DNA of 57,500 nt, taken from NCBI GenBank assembly GCA_012295275.1, contig CM022677.1, positions 21,178,131 through 21,235,630 of the forward strand. The letters are read 5' to 3'. The stretch is from Chrysomallon squamiferum. Its lineage: Eukaryota > Mollusca > Gastropoda > Neomphalida > Peltospiridae. Below the pieces are notes generated by a model. It worked only from the letters and a program-made list of their open reading frames with translations, searched no databases and was not told the DNA's origin. Below, in pieces: positions 28,240 through 41,878 of the stretch. Position numbers and translations under genes: made by a program. The stretch's first letter is position 1; each line of letters begins with the position of its first letter.

Positions 28240-28505
28240 TCAGTCTGTCTGTCTGTCTGATAGTTTAATAGAAGGATTTTACTCATAGAAAGAAGACAGA
28301 AAGGCAAAAATAAACAAAAATAAATCAATCGAGTTTTCATAAAGAAACAAAAAACAAAAGGATCACTGTCATAAAATTATAGTAAAAAAATAAAAAAACA
28401 AAAATGTATTGTCTGTTATTTTGTCAAACTCAAAGAAAACAACATTGTAATAGTTACGGTAGACATATAAAATAAAGTAGGTGTAAATATTTAACACCCT
28501 GTTAC
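27890..28505. repeat. intron with CT tract
   Basis: CT at 28149-28219, a CA run at 28220-28238, TCTG run near 28242-28260. No exon. Confidence 0.65.
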
Positions 28506-28685
28506 CATGGCAATCGCCTCCTGCGCACTGCTCCAATACAGTTTTGTTGGTTGGGCCACTACACTGACTACCTCCATTTCTTGGAATTGGGTTCGTACAA
28601 GATCTCTGATAGAGCACGTGTATTCTGCAGTTCAGTGGACACGTGCCAGGGTCGTAACGGTACCAAGATTGCCAACCCCCATCCA
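28506..28685 (-). CDS. TSP1 exon, class T180 (L3 cassette)
   Basis: 60 codons, intact: DGGWQSWYRYDPGTC, PLNCRIHVLYQRSC, CAGGDCHG. Shares RIHV with the L4 and L5 copies and differs from RIFV (L1) and KIFV (L2). Confidence 0.87.
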
Positions 28686-29202
28686 CTGGAAAAAAAAATT
28701 CGAAATTAGAACATATCAGGATTTGTATCTGAAAAAAAAAAAAAAAAAATTAAAAATAAATTTAGATAATTACCAACAATTAATTATCAACTCAAAAGAA
28801 ATAAACAAATAAATAATAATATAATAATGATAATAATAATGTTGATGATGATGATGTGATGATGCTAATAATAATAATAATAAAGATGCTGATACTGATG
28901 ATAATGATGATAATAACAATAATGATGATGATGATGATAATAACAATGAAGTAATAATAATAATAAAATAAAATAAATAAATAAATAAATAAACAATACA
29001 GTGTACGACTTTGAGTCTGCCCATTCGTTCCTTTACACGTTCATTGATTCGTTCGTTCATTCGTTTCTTCCTGTTCATTAATTTCTTCCCCTACTAGCTG
29101 TTTCCCTGCTTCATTCATTCAATTATTATCTCTGTAATATTTTCTTCCTTCCATCCTTCATTCGTTCATTCCTTCTTTCACTCTTACGCTAAGTGTACTT
29201 AC
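28686..29202. repeat. intron with GAT/AAT and AAAT runs
   Basis: Imperfect ATA/ATG triplets at 28814-28965, AAAT near 28972-28995, then ATTC/GTTC-rich sequence. Confidence 0.6.
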
Positions 29203-29362
29203 CCATCTCACAGGACACACACTTGACGTTTGTCGTCATCGTTTTCTTCCCTCTACACGTTTCACCTTCTAAACATGCACGTGAAAACCTACATGCGCTG
29301 ATAGCAGTCTCCCTCACACTCACCTACCAGCTCTCTGGACCACAACGACCATGTCCCTGTCA
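29203..29362 (-). pseudogene. T159 exon with +1 frameshift (L3 cassette)
   Basis: 160 nt instead of 159. An extra A lies near 29291, where the others read CCTCATG in plus orientation and this one CCTACATG. The frame is lost after the second cysteine pair. Splice sites are unchanged. It lies directly 3' of the frameshifted L3. Confidence 0.75.
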
Positions 29363-29800
29363 CTGTAACAGCAAAGACAACTATCTGTTGTTGTTACTGT
29401 TGTTATTATTATTATAATTATCATCACGTTTTATTAGGTATTACTGATACATATATTCTATATACAGTGCAAGTAATATTATATCTCTCTCTCTCTCTCT
29501 TTGTCTCTGTGTCTGAGAGTGTGTGTAGGTTGCTTTTGAACTAATAAGAAACAAGCAAATACATACATACATATTAATAACAATGCACAAACATGCACTT
29601 ACATACGTACATGGATTCACGGTATATATAAATACATAAATACATACATACATATTTTCAAAAATACATAAACATCTAATTACATACATTTATTTATATA
29701 TTTTCTTTAATAAAATAATACATACATACACTCATTCACACATGCACAAACACACATACACATACATAGATGCATACTCACAAATATGACAAACACTCAC
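29363..29800. repeat. intron with CT and CATA runs
   Basis: Short CT (29484-29501), CATA and CA runs at 29561-29790. The long CT tract of the L1, L4 and L5 introns is nearly absent. Confidence 0.55.
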
Positions 29801-31209
29801 GCGTGCACTTGTGTAGTAATTTTAAAGTGTTCATTGTTTTTCTTTCCATTAAATTCAGTTTTCCCTGGGCCGCGAGGCACTCTCCCTCGAGATTGTTCTC
29901 ATCGAGGATTTTAAGAATTGTGTACACGCTGCAGCTGCACTTCAGATCTGTGTCCCGCACTTTGATTTTTCTAAACTTCTTTTCTCGTTCTGCAGGACGA
30001 AGTCTATGTTTTGTATTTTGGTTCTGTCCAGGATAATGGTGAGACCCAGACCCACGTTTCTGAACACACCGGGGCTGATCGTGGTCAGAGGATTTCCGTA
30101 CAAGTCCAAAACGACGAGAGGGAGGTCTTCGAAAGCGTTGTCAGGAATCTTTCCGATTCTGTTGTCTCTCAGGAACAGTGCAGAGAGCATGGTCAGACCT
30201 CGCAGGGCGTTGCTGGGAACCTCTGTCAGGTGTCTCCTGTTGATGACGAGTTTTGTGAGACACAGTCTCTGAGCGCTAAAGATTCCATCGACCAATGACA
30301 GGCGCGTGCCGCTGATGTCGAGTTCTCGGAGACAGAATTCGCCCAGCAGCGAGTCGGTGCTGAAAACCGAGAGCTCGTTGTCCGCGAGATCGAGTTTGGC
30401 CAGTCTCTTCAGTCTGAGCACGGAGCGAGGCAGATCGTCCAGACTGCAGTTCCTCATTCTCAGTTCTTTCAGCGTGGAGCTGACGTCAACGAAACACTTC
30501 CGGTCTACGGACTCTGTTCTCAGCGGGTTGTGACTCAGTATCAGAACTTGTAGCGCGCGGAGGTCGTGGAAGGCATTGTGTTTTATGCTGGCGATGTCGT
30601 TGTGGGATAAGTCGAGTACTCGCAGTTTGGGAACGTCGTCGAATATTCGTATCATGTCTGACAGGCCGTTGTAGCTTAGATTCAACGACCTGAGAGAGTC
30701 CAAATGTTTAAAAGCGTGATCCCGTATGTAGCTGAGATTACAATTATCCATTTCTACGTTTTCAATAGACAGAAGCTGCAAATTGGCGAAAATCCCGTTA
30801 CTTATGATTCCAGTGTCTTGCAAATTATGGCTCAGTTTAAGGTACTTCAGTGCTGTGAGGCCGTGCAAAAAGTCCAACGGTTTCTGAAATGACAGACTCA
30901 AATTTTCAAGATAGAGGTCTCGCAACGTCCACGCTATGTTGGTGAGAACACCTTCTGACAAAAACACATTCGACTCGTTTCGTAGACGTAAACTGTAAAT
31001 CGCCAAATCTTTCGGAAAATCGGAGACCACAAGATTCCTCCCTGGATTCAGATGAAAGTCCAGTCGAATGAGTTCTTTCACTGGTCTCAGAAAGTGTATA
31101 TTTGGAAAGTAACCCTCTTTCTTTCTGCACTTGACGTCATAAATTCTTCCTGCAGTGTCTGAGAACATTATTTCACACTGGCACTGTTCTGGGCAGGCAA
31201 GAAATTCAG
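29801..31209 (-). pseudogene. LRR exon L3 with -1 frameshift
   Basis: Same exon as L1/L2, but 1409 nt. One base is missing near 29978-29983, in the sequence coding NEKEKFRK just before the C-cap. The shifted frame stops about 12 codons later (KCGTQI then stop), losing all four C-cap cysteines. N-cap (CPEQCQC) and LRRs are otherwise open; acceptor GGAGCAG|CTGAA and donor CACGC|gtgagt are intact. An ATG 36 codons before the junction precedes a long hydrophobic stretch, which I judge to be intronic T-rich sequence. The site is not a long homopolymer, but an assembly error remains possible. Confidence 0.8.
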
Positions 31210-31648
31210 CTGCTCCACAGACAAGAATAGTTGATGCAAATTTAAAAAAAAAATAAATAAATAAATAAATAAAACAAGAAAGAAAAGAATTAAAAAAGAC
31301 TGAGGAAACATAAATCATTAGAACAAATAATAATAGTAATAAAATAAAAATTTAAAGCTTTTTTAAATTGTGGTCATTAACATAATACAGTAAGCACTTG
31401 TTTCTTTCAGCAGGTTAACCTAGACATAGAAAACAAATACACGTTATGTTACGTTATCTTTGATGTTGTTGTTGTTCTTGTTGTTATTTTTGAAATTATT
31501 TTTATTAATATATTTAATAATTTTTTCTTATTTTATTTTATTTTATTTTATTTTTGTATTTATTTATTTATTTATTTATTTATGTATTTTCTATTAACTT
31601 ATAGAAGTTAATATTAAATCAAGCTTTAAATAAAAGTCTTGATGTTAC
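31210..31648. other. intron 5' of L3
   Basis: AAAT run (31250-31274), TTG, TTTTA and TTTA runs (31528-31590), ending in the conserved segment 3' of type A donors. Confidence 0.55.
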
Positions 31649-31696
31649 CAGGAGTTCCAGACGGCCTTGCAGTCATTCTTGTTGTAGATTCCTCTT
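31649..31696 (-). CDS. linker exon, type A (48 nt), first of three in tandem
   Basis: Reads (E)EESTTRMTARPSGTPG, phase 1-1. The acceptor CTCTACAGAAG offers tandem AGs (48 or 45 nt forms). Donor TCCTG|gtaaca. It is the linker nearest L3 in the transcript. Confidence 0.72.
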
Positions 31697-32154
31697 CTGT
31701 AGAGAAAAAAATAAAGAAGAAATAAATAAATGGAAGAAAACTAACTAAATAAATAAATAAATAAATTCAGTGGACAAGACCCAAACTGGACAAGATTGTT
31801 TAGGTATTAACTGTCATTTGGTTTGTATTTTCTGGTGTAAAATCAGTACTGAATATGACAAATATAACAGATCGATAATGAACTGGATACGAGGATTTTC
31901 AGGTATGAATTTTCACTGAAAAGCTTTTCAGGAAATGAAAACGAATCCATCTGAACTTAGTTTTATTTCGCTAAAACAAACCACAACATTATTTTGAAAA
32001 GAAAGAATAAAACATTTTAAAATTATTTTTAGTAATAATTTTAATAATTTTATTTTATTTTATTTTATTTTATTTTATATATTTATTTTTCATTTACTAC
32101 TGACTTTTAGAAGTTAATATTAAATCAAACTTTAAATAAAACTGTTGATGTTAC
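31697..32154. repeat. intron part of the roughly 540 bp linker unit
   Basis: AAAT run (31744-31766), recurrent element (about 31765-32005), TTTTA run (32048-32080), then the conserved donor-side segment of the next unit. Confidence 0.65.
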
Positions 32155-32202
32155 CAGGAATTCCAGACGGCCTTGTAATCATTCTTGTTGTAGATTCCTC
32201 TT
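32155..32202 (-). CDS. linker exon, type A (48 nt), second of three
   Basis: Reads (E)EESTTRMITRPSGIPG, phase 1-1, tandem AG acceptor ACAGAAG, donor TCCTG|gtaaca. Confidence 0.72.
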
Positions 32203-32694
32203 CTGTAGAGAAAAAAAGACAGAAGAAAAAACAAAAATAAATGAAAGAAAAATAAATAAATAAATAAATTAATTAATTATTTAAGTGTACTAGACACAAA
32301 CAAGACAAAATTGTTTATGTAAAAACTATAATTTGGTTTGTATTTTCTGGAGTAAAATCAGTACAGAATATGAAAAACATAACAGATTGATAATGAACTG
32401 GATACAAGGAATTCAGGTCTGAATTCTCATGGATGCAATTTGTTCTTAAAAATACTAAAATATACTCAAGTCTTAACAATAAAATTAAGACCAATCAATT
32501 TAAACATAGTTTTATTTAGCTAAAACAAACCACAACATTATTTTGAAAAGAAAGAATAAAACAAATTTTAAATTATTTTTAGTAATAATTTTAATAATTT
32601 AATTTTATTTAATTTTATTTTTTTTTTTTTTTATTTACTACTGACTTTTAGAAGTTAATATTAAATCAAACTTTAAAAAAACTGTTGATGTTAC
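32203..32694. repeat. intron part of the linker unit
   Basis: AAAT/AATT run (32252-32280), recurrent element (about 32281-32560), T-rich run (32600-32635). Confidence 0.62.
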
Positions 32695-32742
32695 CAGGAA
32701 TTCTAGACGGCCTTGTAATCATTCTTGTTGTAGATTCCTCTT
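32695..32742 (-). CDS. linker exon, type A (48 nt), third of three
   Basis: Reads (E)EESTTRMITRPSRIPG, phase 1-1. Differs from the second copy by Gly to Arg, consistent with a recent tandem copy. Confidence 0.72.
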
Positions 32743-33080
32743 CTGTAGAGAAAAAAAGACAGAAGAAAAAACAAAAATAAATGAAAGGAAAATAAATAAA
32801 TAAATAAATTAATTAATTAAGTGTACTAGACACAAACAAGACAAAATTGTTTATGTAAAAACTGTAATTTGGTTTGTATTTTCTGGAGTAAAATCAGTAC
32901 TGAATATGACGAATATAACAGATCGATATTTAATTGGATGCAAGGACTTTCAGGTATGAATTGTCATATTCTGAAAAGCTTTACAATCAAATGAAAAAAT
33001 CCATCTGAACTTAGTTTTATTTAGCTAAAACAAACGACAACATTGTTGCAATAATAAAAAGATAATAATAATTATAATAA

Positions 33081-33121
<41 letters not shown>

Positions 33122-33472
33122 TAATCATGTAATAGAGAAAAAAGACAGAAGAAAAACAAAAATAAATAATAATAAATAAATAATAATAATAATAATAATA
33201 AAAGACAATTTGATGCAAAGATATACGACGATAGATGAATAGTAGATGGACAGAGAGAGAGAAAGAGAGAGAGATGGAGAGAGAGAGAGACAGACGACAG
33301 ACAGACTGACTGACAGAGAGATATATAGATAGGTAGATAGATAAATAGATAGACAGATAGATAGACAGATATGTAGATAGATACATAGGTAGACAGACAG
33401 AGAGATAGATAGATAAAGAGACAGTTAGATAGATAGATAGACAGACAGACAGACATCCAGACTGACAGATAG

Positions 33473-33539
<67 letters not shown>

Positions 33540-33809
33540 CAGACACATAGATGGATAGATAGATACACTCCATGTAAGCTTAATAAAGAAAAGAGAGAAA
33601 ATATTTAGAAATACAAACAGAAAAATGTATTTATTTTTTTATATATAATAATAATAATGATAATGACCTAAGGAAGTGCACAGTGAATGAAAAAAAGTTT
33701 AAATGTTACCAGGACTGTCAAGTGACAATCAAAAAAATAAAACATAAAAATAAAAATAGTAATAATAATAATAATATTAATAAAAACAACAACAACAACA
33801 ACAACATAC
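32743..33809. repeat. intron with AAT and GATA tracts
   Basis: Recurrent element (about 32818-33050), AAT (33066-33120), GA/GACA, and GATA repeats (33320-33565, purest 33473-33538). A type B linker relic is visible near 33707-33728 but is truncated. Confidence 0.7.
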
Positions 33810-34004
33810 CAGGACAAGGCACGCCTGCATCACAGGGTGTAATATCATAGATATTTTTGCCAGAACCTTCGCACTGTCTTCCGCCTTTCCAGGGAGGAGG
33901 GTTTGAGCACAGTCGACTTTTCACCACAATTCTGTAACCACTGCCACACGTGACAGAGCACTTTATAAATAGAATATTGAGCCATGCAGTCCACCCGCCA
34001 TTCA
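33810..34004 (-). CDS. TSP1 exon, class T195
   Basis: 65 codons, intact: NGGWTAWLNILFIKC, SVTCGSGYRIVVKSRLC, PPWKGGRQC, CDAGVPCPG. Donor CCAG|gtatgt, acceptor ATTTAGCAG. Differs from 5835 by a few residues. Confidence 0.88.
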
Positions 34005-35159
<1,155 letters not shown>

Positions 35160-35640
35160 GTCATGAAATTTTTTGACATTTATTTTGGCCAAGTACACGT
35201 GCACGGGGCTGAAAATGTGCACATCCAGCATGAAAACGCGGTTTATGCAGGATTCGTGTGATGAAGTGGTGACTTTACTCAGACCATAGTGGAAGATATC
35301 TGACAGTCGAATGTAAGGACTGCCCTGATTTTCGGGACTTCTTACCGATAACCTGAATTAACGATACGAACTGATCGTTACTGAGAAAGTGACTCGTTTA
35401 GTCACCAAGTCACTGTCACACGTTTCCAAGTTAGTATTTGACCAATTCTTGCCTAAGCTATCGTCTTTTGAACAAAGGCGGTCACACCTCCTATTGCTCA
35501 AAATTTTCAAATCACAGAATATCCTATACCGTGCAGACGAAAGAACATTAAGCGAAATATTCAACAATGCAAATACCAAACTGGTTCAGTTCAAGTCACA
35601 CAGAACACCACATTTCAAACAGAATCTCAGACGAAGAAAT
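35160..35640. repeat. intron block conserved with 7.0-7.48 kb
   Basis: Partner of the block near 7080-7500; includes the 73-codon minus-strand frame at 35358-35579. Unrecognised. Confidence 0.6.
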
Positions 35641-35693
35641 AAGCGTGGTTTGACGTGAAGTGACCCTGAAACGAGAAAACTACAGAAAAGTAC

Positions 35694-35921
35694 CCGGACA
35701 GACAACTCCAGAGTAGCAGTTTGCAAACATGTGTTCTTGCTCCGGGCCATTGCAGTGTCCTCCTGCTCCTCCTCCTCCTCTTGCTCCTACAGCTCCTCCT
35801 GCTCCTCCTGCTCCTCCTGCTGGACAGTGTCGAATTCGGGTAACAACTTTGACACCACCGCCACACGTCACACTACAACTCGATTCATTAATCTGGATCC
35901 ATGAGCTCCATCCAGGGTCGT
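35694..35921 (-). CDS. TSP1 exon with Gly/Ala insert (Tgly, 228 nt)
   Basis: Second Tgly exon: DDPGWSSW, CSVTCGGG, then a Gly/Ala run between RIRHCPAGG and HCNGP that is five residues longer than in the copy at 7521 and contains AVGARGGGGAGG. It closes CYSGVVCPG. Acceptor CTCTGCAG, donor TCCGG|gtactt; phase 1-1 is preserved because the length change is 15 nt. Confidence 0.85.
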
Positions 35922-36077
35922 CTGCAGAGCAAGGATTAACAAAATTTCATATATATAAACATAATTTTATTGCAACAAAACTAAGGTTTGATTCATTCCA
36001 GCTTACGAATGTAAAATAATTATGGTGATACGAACCAAAGAAATTCATTTCGGAAGATTAAAGTTTGGAAGTCTTAC

Positions 36078-36263
36078 CAGGGCACACGCCGAACAGGCAC
36101 GACAATATCTCGTATGTTTCGTTTTTTCCAACGCAGATTTTTCCTCCATTTCGTGGTCGGGGGTTTTCGCATCTCCTCACCATGTCCTGCCGAAACTTCC
36201 CGAACCCGCACGAGGCACTGCAAGAACTGTCAGTATGTATCCATGGAGTCCATCCACCATCAA
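36078..36263 (-). CDS. TSP1 exon, class T186
   Basis: 62 codons, intact: DGGWTPWIHTDSSC, SASCGFGKFRQ, CENPRPRNGGKIC, CLFGVCPG. Donor CCCTG|gtaaga. About 155 nt from Tgly, as in the other block. Confidence 0.85.
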
Positions 36264-36916
<653 letters not shown>

Positions 36917-36964
36917 CAGGAGTGTCAGGTGACACGGTGGTCTTTTCTGCTGTAGTTTCTTCTT
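36917..36964 (-). CDS. linker exon, type B (48 nt)
   Basis: Reads (E)EETTAEKTTVSPDTPG, phase 1-1, acceptor TTCTGCAG, donor TCCTG|gtaaca. Sits 5' of T186 as at 8607. Confidence 0.75.
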
Positions 36965-37631
36965 CTGCAGAAAAAAAAATAATAAATAAATAAATAAATA
37001 AATAAACAAATAAACAAATAAATAAATAAACAAACATACAAACAAACAAGAAACAAACAAACAAACAGATAAACATTCTTCTTCTAGATTCCTCTTCTAC
37101 AGAGAAAAAAGAAAGAAGAAAACAAAACAAAAAATGAAAGAAAAATAAATCAATCAATAAATAAATAAATAAAAATAAAAAAATAAAAAATAAATAAATA
37201 AATAAATACAAAATAAAAAATAAATAAATAAATAAATAAATAAATATATATATATATTTATTCAGTGGATCAGACTCAAACCGGACAAGATTGTTTATGT
37301 ATAAAATGTCATTTGGTTAGTATTTTCTGGAATAAAATTAGTGCTCAATATGACGAATATAACAGATCGATATTTAATTGGATGCAAGGACTTTCAGGTA
37401 TGAATTGTCATGGATACGATTTATACTTAAATAAACTAAAATGTACTGAAAAGCTTTACAATCAAATGAAAACGAATCCATCTGAACTTAATTTTATTTC
37501 GCTAAAACAAAACACAACATTATTTTGAAAAGAAAGAATAAAATTCTCTGAATACTTATGCACGACAACTTTTTTTTATAAGAAACACTGGTGTCCAAGA
37601 ACCAAATGTTCCAACAATTAAAAAAGATAAC

Positions 37632-37698
<67 letters not shown>

Positions 37699-37916
37699 TG
37701 ATGATAATAATAATAATAATAAAAGACAATTTGATGCAAAGATATACGACTATAGATGTATAGTAGATGGACAGAGACAGAGAAAGAGAGAGAGATGGAG
37801 AGAGAGAGACAGACGACAGACAGACTGAAACACAGATAGATAGATAGACACATACATAGATAGATAGATCGATAGATAGATAGACAGATAAACAGATAGA
37901 TAGATAGTCAGATATA

Positions 37917-37948
<32 letters not shown>

Positions 37949-38089
37949 TAGATAAATAAATAAATAAATAAATTCAGTGGACAAGACCCAAATTGGACAA
38001 GATTGTTTCTGTATTAACTGTAATTTGGTTTGTATTTTCTGGAGTAAAATCATATTACATAGAGAGATTACATATTACACATATCTCAC
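36965..38089. repeat. intron with AAAT, recurrent elements, AAT and GATA
   Basis: AAAT/AAAC runs, a truncated type A linker near 37078-37104 (acceptor half only), two recurrent elements (about 37260-37530 and 37972-38050), AAT (37631-37726) and GATA (37837-37950). Confidence 0.7.
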
Positions 38090-38131
38090 CAGGTGTTGTA
38101 GCTGGACATATCGCTAGTTCGACACAGTACA
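38090..38131 (-). pseudogene. relic of a T204 exon (donor half)
   Basis: The last 40 or so bases of a T204 exon with its donor CACCAG|gtgaga survive. At about 38131 they pass into sequence that in the 45.18 kb region is intron (AGTTCACGAAATAAAATAAA). The acceptor half is deleted. Confidence 0.7.
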
Positions 38132-38195
38132 GAGTTCACGAAATAAAATAAAATAAATGAACACAAATAACAAGTGAAAACATCGATGTACGTAC

Positions 38196-38237
38196 TAGGT
38201 GCGTGACCTCTTCGTCTGTCTGTCATTTGAGGTCTTT
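38196..38237 (-). CDS. linker exon, type C (42 nt)
   Basis: Reads (x)KRPQMTDRRRGHAP in phase 1-1, donor CCTA|gtacgt, acceptor AAAATAGTAG (two AGs three bases apart). The basic RRR triplet is kept. Confidence 0.55.
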
Positions 38238-38720
38238 CTACTATTTTGATAAAAATAAAAAAAAAAATAATAAATAAATAAAAACAAGAAAGAAAAGAAT
38301 AAAAAAAGACTGAGAAGTCACAAAGTCATTAGAACAAATAATAATAATAATAAAATAAAAATTTAAAGATTTTTCAAACTGTGGTTATTAACATAATAAA
38401 GAAAGCACATGTTTCTTTCCACAGGTTACCCTAGGCATAGAAAACAAATCAATATTATGTTATATGAAGTTTGTTTGATGTTGTTGTTGTGGTTAATATG
38501 TTTATTAATTGATTCATTCATTCACTTACATGCTGTTTTATCTTTTCTCTTTTGGTGTTCTTTATTTTCTTCCTTTTATTAAATTTTGTTGTAATTATTT
38601 TTATTAAAAATGTTAATCATTTTATTTTATTTTATTTTATTAATTCATTTATTTATTTATTTATTTACTACTGACTTATAAAATTTAATATTAAATCAAA
38701 CTTTAAATAAAACCAGTTAC
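38238..38720. other. intron, AT-rich
   Basis: AAAT/AAT runs, TTG run (38479-38491), TTTTA and TTTA runs (38625-38665). No exon. Confidence 0.5.
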
Positions 38721-38768
38721 CAAGAGTTTCAGATGGTCTTGTAGTCGTTCTTGTTGTAGATTCCTCTT
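38721..38768 (-). CDS. linker exon, type A (48 nt)
   Basis: Reads (E)EESTTRTTTRPSETLG, phase 1-1. Acceptor CTGTAG|AAG, donor TCTTG|gtaact. Diverged at the end: ETLG for GTPG. Confidence 0.65.
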
Positions 38769-39120
<352 letters not shown>

Positions 39121-39312
39121 CTGGACAGGGAACTCTTGTACTACATGTTTCTGTTATTCGGAAACTCCTGTCTCCTTCGCACATTCTTCCTCCGTACATT
39201 GGCGCGGGGTTTTCACATTTTCTTTTTCTAAAGTACGCTTTTACACCCAAACCGCACGTGCGACTGCACGATGTTTCTTTAATCAGTTCCCAGGAAGTCC
39301 ACCCACCGTCCT
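39121..39312 (-). CDS. TSP1 exon, class T192 (L4 cassette)
   Basis: 64 codons, intact: [41 protein letters not shown]. Donor TCCAG|gtgctc. The copy at 46678 is nearly identical. Confidence 0.87.
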
Positions 39313-39692
39313 CTGAAATGTTTTGAAATAATCATAAAATACAAAAGATACGAAATCACTAGTATAATAATAAACAGCAGAATAACCGAAATATTTTATT
39401 ATTATTATGTAATCTATCTGTATAATCTATCTATCTATCTGTCTATGTGTCTATCTATATATCTATCTATGTTATTTATTAGTACTTTTATGTTATCTGT
39501 AAATAAATTTGTATTAATATTTTGCATAATATTTATAAGACTTACACATTATAATGACACACCAGCAATCAAAAAATATTTCACTTTCTGCTTCGCCGTA
39601 GAATATTGATCCTTCTACACATAATCAAAACTTTTTATTTAATTTATATATTTATTTATATATTTTTTATTTTTCTCACAGTTTCGTCCTAC
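39313..39692. other. intron, shortened form
   Basis: TATC runs (39410-39460) and AT-rich sequence. It is less than half the length of the same intron in L1-L3, and the L5 copy has the same deletion. Confidence 0.55.
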
Positions 39693-39890
39693 CTGGAATA
39701 TTGATGCTGCACGCTCCACTGTCGCATCTGACTAGTTTCTCCTGAAACTTCACGTGCCCCGGACACGTGGAATTTCTCGTGTCGCCGGGAATCGCCGAGA
39801 CGCACCGTCGCGTGAACTGTTTCTTCTGCTGACATTTGACGGAGCACGCCTTAGTCGACGACAGCACCCACGTCGTCCAGCGACCCGCCA
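39693..39890 (-). CDS. TSP1 exon, class T198 (L4 cassette)
   Basis: 66 codons, intact: AGRWTTWVLSSTKACSVKC, QQKKQFTRRC, CDSGACSINIPG. STKAC and QQKK distinguish the L4/L5 pair from L1-L3. Confidence 0.86.
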
Positions 39891-40676
39891 CTGATAAAGA
39901 CAACGACGAGAACACAGTAGTAGTAATAAAGCCAAAGATAACTGCTGAAGTGTGAATCTGTGTCTATTTGTCTGTCTATATATCTGTATTTGTACCCCTG
40001 TCTGTATTTATGCATGTCTTCTGTGTGAGTGTGTCTCTATGGTGTGTATTTATATGTGTGCTATGTGTATATCTGTGTGTATTGTGAGAATGTCTGCCTC
40101 TATATGTCTACATTATATGTCAGTGTTTTGGGGTACATTGTTTGTATGTCTACATCTGTAATTTTACATGTCTGTCAACCTATGTGTGTATGTGTGTTGT
40201 GTACCTCTTTCTATATCTCACTCTCTTTCTCTCCGTGCGCAGTGCATGTTTGTGTTAGTTGTCTCTGTCTGTATTGTCTATATATCTATATATGTATATC
40301 TGCATACTGCATATAGCTGTCAATTTCTCTGTTTTCATTGTGTCTATGCTGATTTCACTGTTTAAATCTCTCTCTCTCTCTATCTCTCTCTCTCTGTATA
40401 TATATATATATATATAGATGTATATGTCTGGCAGTTTAATAGAAGCTTTTTAACTCATCGAAAGAAGACAGCAAGGCAAAAATAAACAAATATAAATGAA
40501 TCGAGTTTTCATCAAGAAACTAAAAACAAAAGGATCACTGTCATAAAATTACATTTAAAAAATAAAAAATAAAAATGTACTGTCTATTATTTTGTCAAAA
40601 ACAAAGAAAACCACGTTGTAACTGTAACGGTAGTTATATAAAATAAAACAGATATAAATATTTAACATGCTGTTAC
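39891..40676. other. intron with TGTC/TATG-rich sequence
   Basis: TG/TC-rich degenerate repeats (39950-40330), short CT and TA runs (40369-40416). No exon. Confidence 0.5.
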
Positions 40677-40856
40677 CATGGCAATCGCCTCCTGCGCACT
40701 GCTCGAATACAGTTTTGTTGGTTGGGCCACTACACTGACTACCTCCATTTCTTGGAACTGGGTTCGTACAAGATCTCTGATAGAGCACATGTATTCTGCA
40801 GTTCAGTGGACACGTGCCAGGGTCGTAACGGTACCAAGATTGCCACCCCCCATCAA
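40677..40856 (-). CDS. TSP1 exon, class T180 (L4 cassette)
   Basis: 60 codons, intact: DGGWQSWYRYDPGTC, PLNCRIHVLYQRSC, CAGGDCHG. The acceptor base change (CAG|TTGATGG for CAG|TGGATGG) keeps the frame. Confidence 0.86.
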
Positions 40857-40938
40857 CTGGGAAAAAGAAAAGAAAAAAAGGAAGAGAAAACGAAAAATAA
40901 ATTTAGATAATTACCAACAATTAATTATCAACTGAAAA

Positions 40939-40970
<32 letters not shown>

Positions 40971-41266
40971 CATATAACAAATATAACATTAATAATGATG
41001 ATGATGATAATGATGATAATAATAATGAAGTAATAATAATAATAAAATAAATTAATAAATAAATAAAATACTGTACGAATTTGAGTGTAACCATTCGTTC
41101 CTTTACACGTTGATACATTCGTTCGTTCATTAGTTTGTTCACCTACTAGCTGTTTCTCTGCTTCATTCATTCATTCCATTATTTTCTCTTTAATATTTCC
41201 CTCCTCCCTTCCTTCCTTCCTTCATTCGTTCATTCCTTCTTTCACTCTTACGCTAAGTTTACCTAC
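40857..41266. repeat. intron with AAAT and AAT runs
   Basis: AAAT (40937-40967), GAT/AAT (40996-41045), ATTC-rich end. Confidence 0.6.
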
Positions 41267-41425
41267 CCATCTCACAGGACACACACTTGACGTTTGTCGT
41301 CATCGTTTTCTTCCCTCTACACGTTTCACCTTCTAAACACGCACGTGAAAACCTCATGCGCTTATAGCAATCTCCAGCACACTCACCTACCAGCTGTCTG
41401 GACCACAACGACCATCTCCCTGTCA
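41267..41425 (-). CDS. TSP1-like exon, class T159 (L4 cassette)
   Basis: 53 codons, intact: TGRWSLWSRQLVGEC, AGDCYKRMRFSRAC, KCVSCEMG. Identical in protein to the copy at 48840. Donor AGATGG|gtaggt. Confidence 0.82.

Positions 41426-41878
<453 letters not shown>

Noticed and set aside
29203-31209. -1 in L3 compensated by +1 in the following T159
   Set aside because: The shifted frame in L3 meets a stop about 12 codons after the deletion, before the splice junction, so frame cannot be restored.
33025-33573. Ile/Tyr/Leu/Ser-rich frames over GATA and AAT tracts, resembling membrane proteins
   Set aside because: Simple-repeat translation; many frames open in parallel and lengths track the microsatellites.
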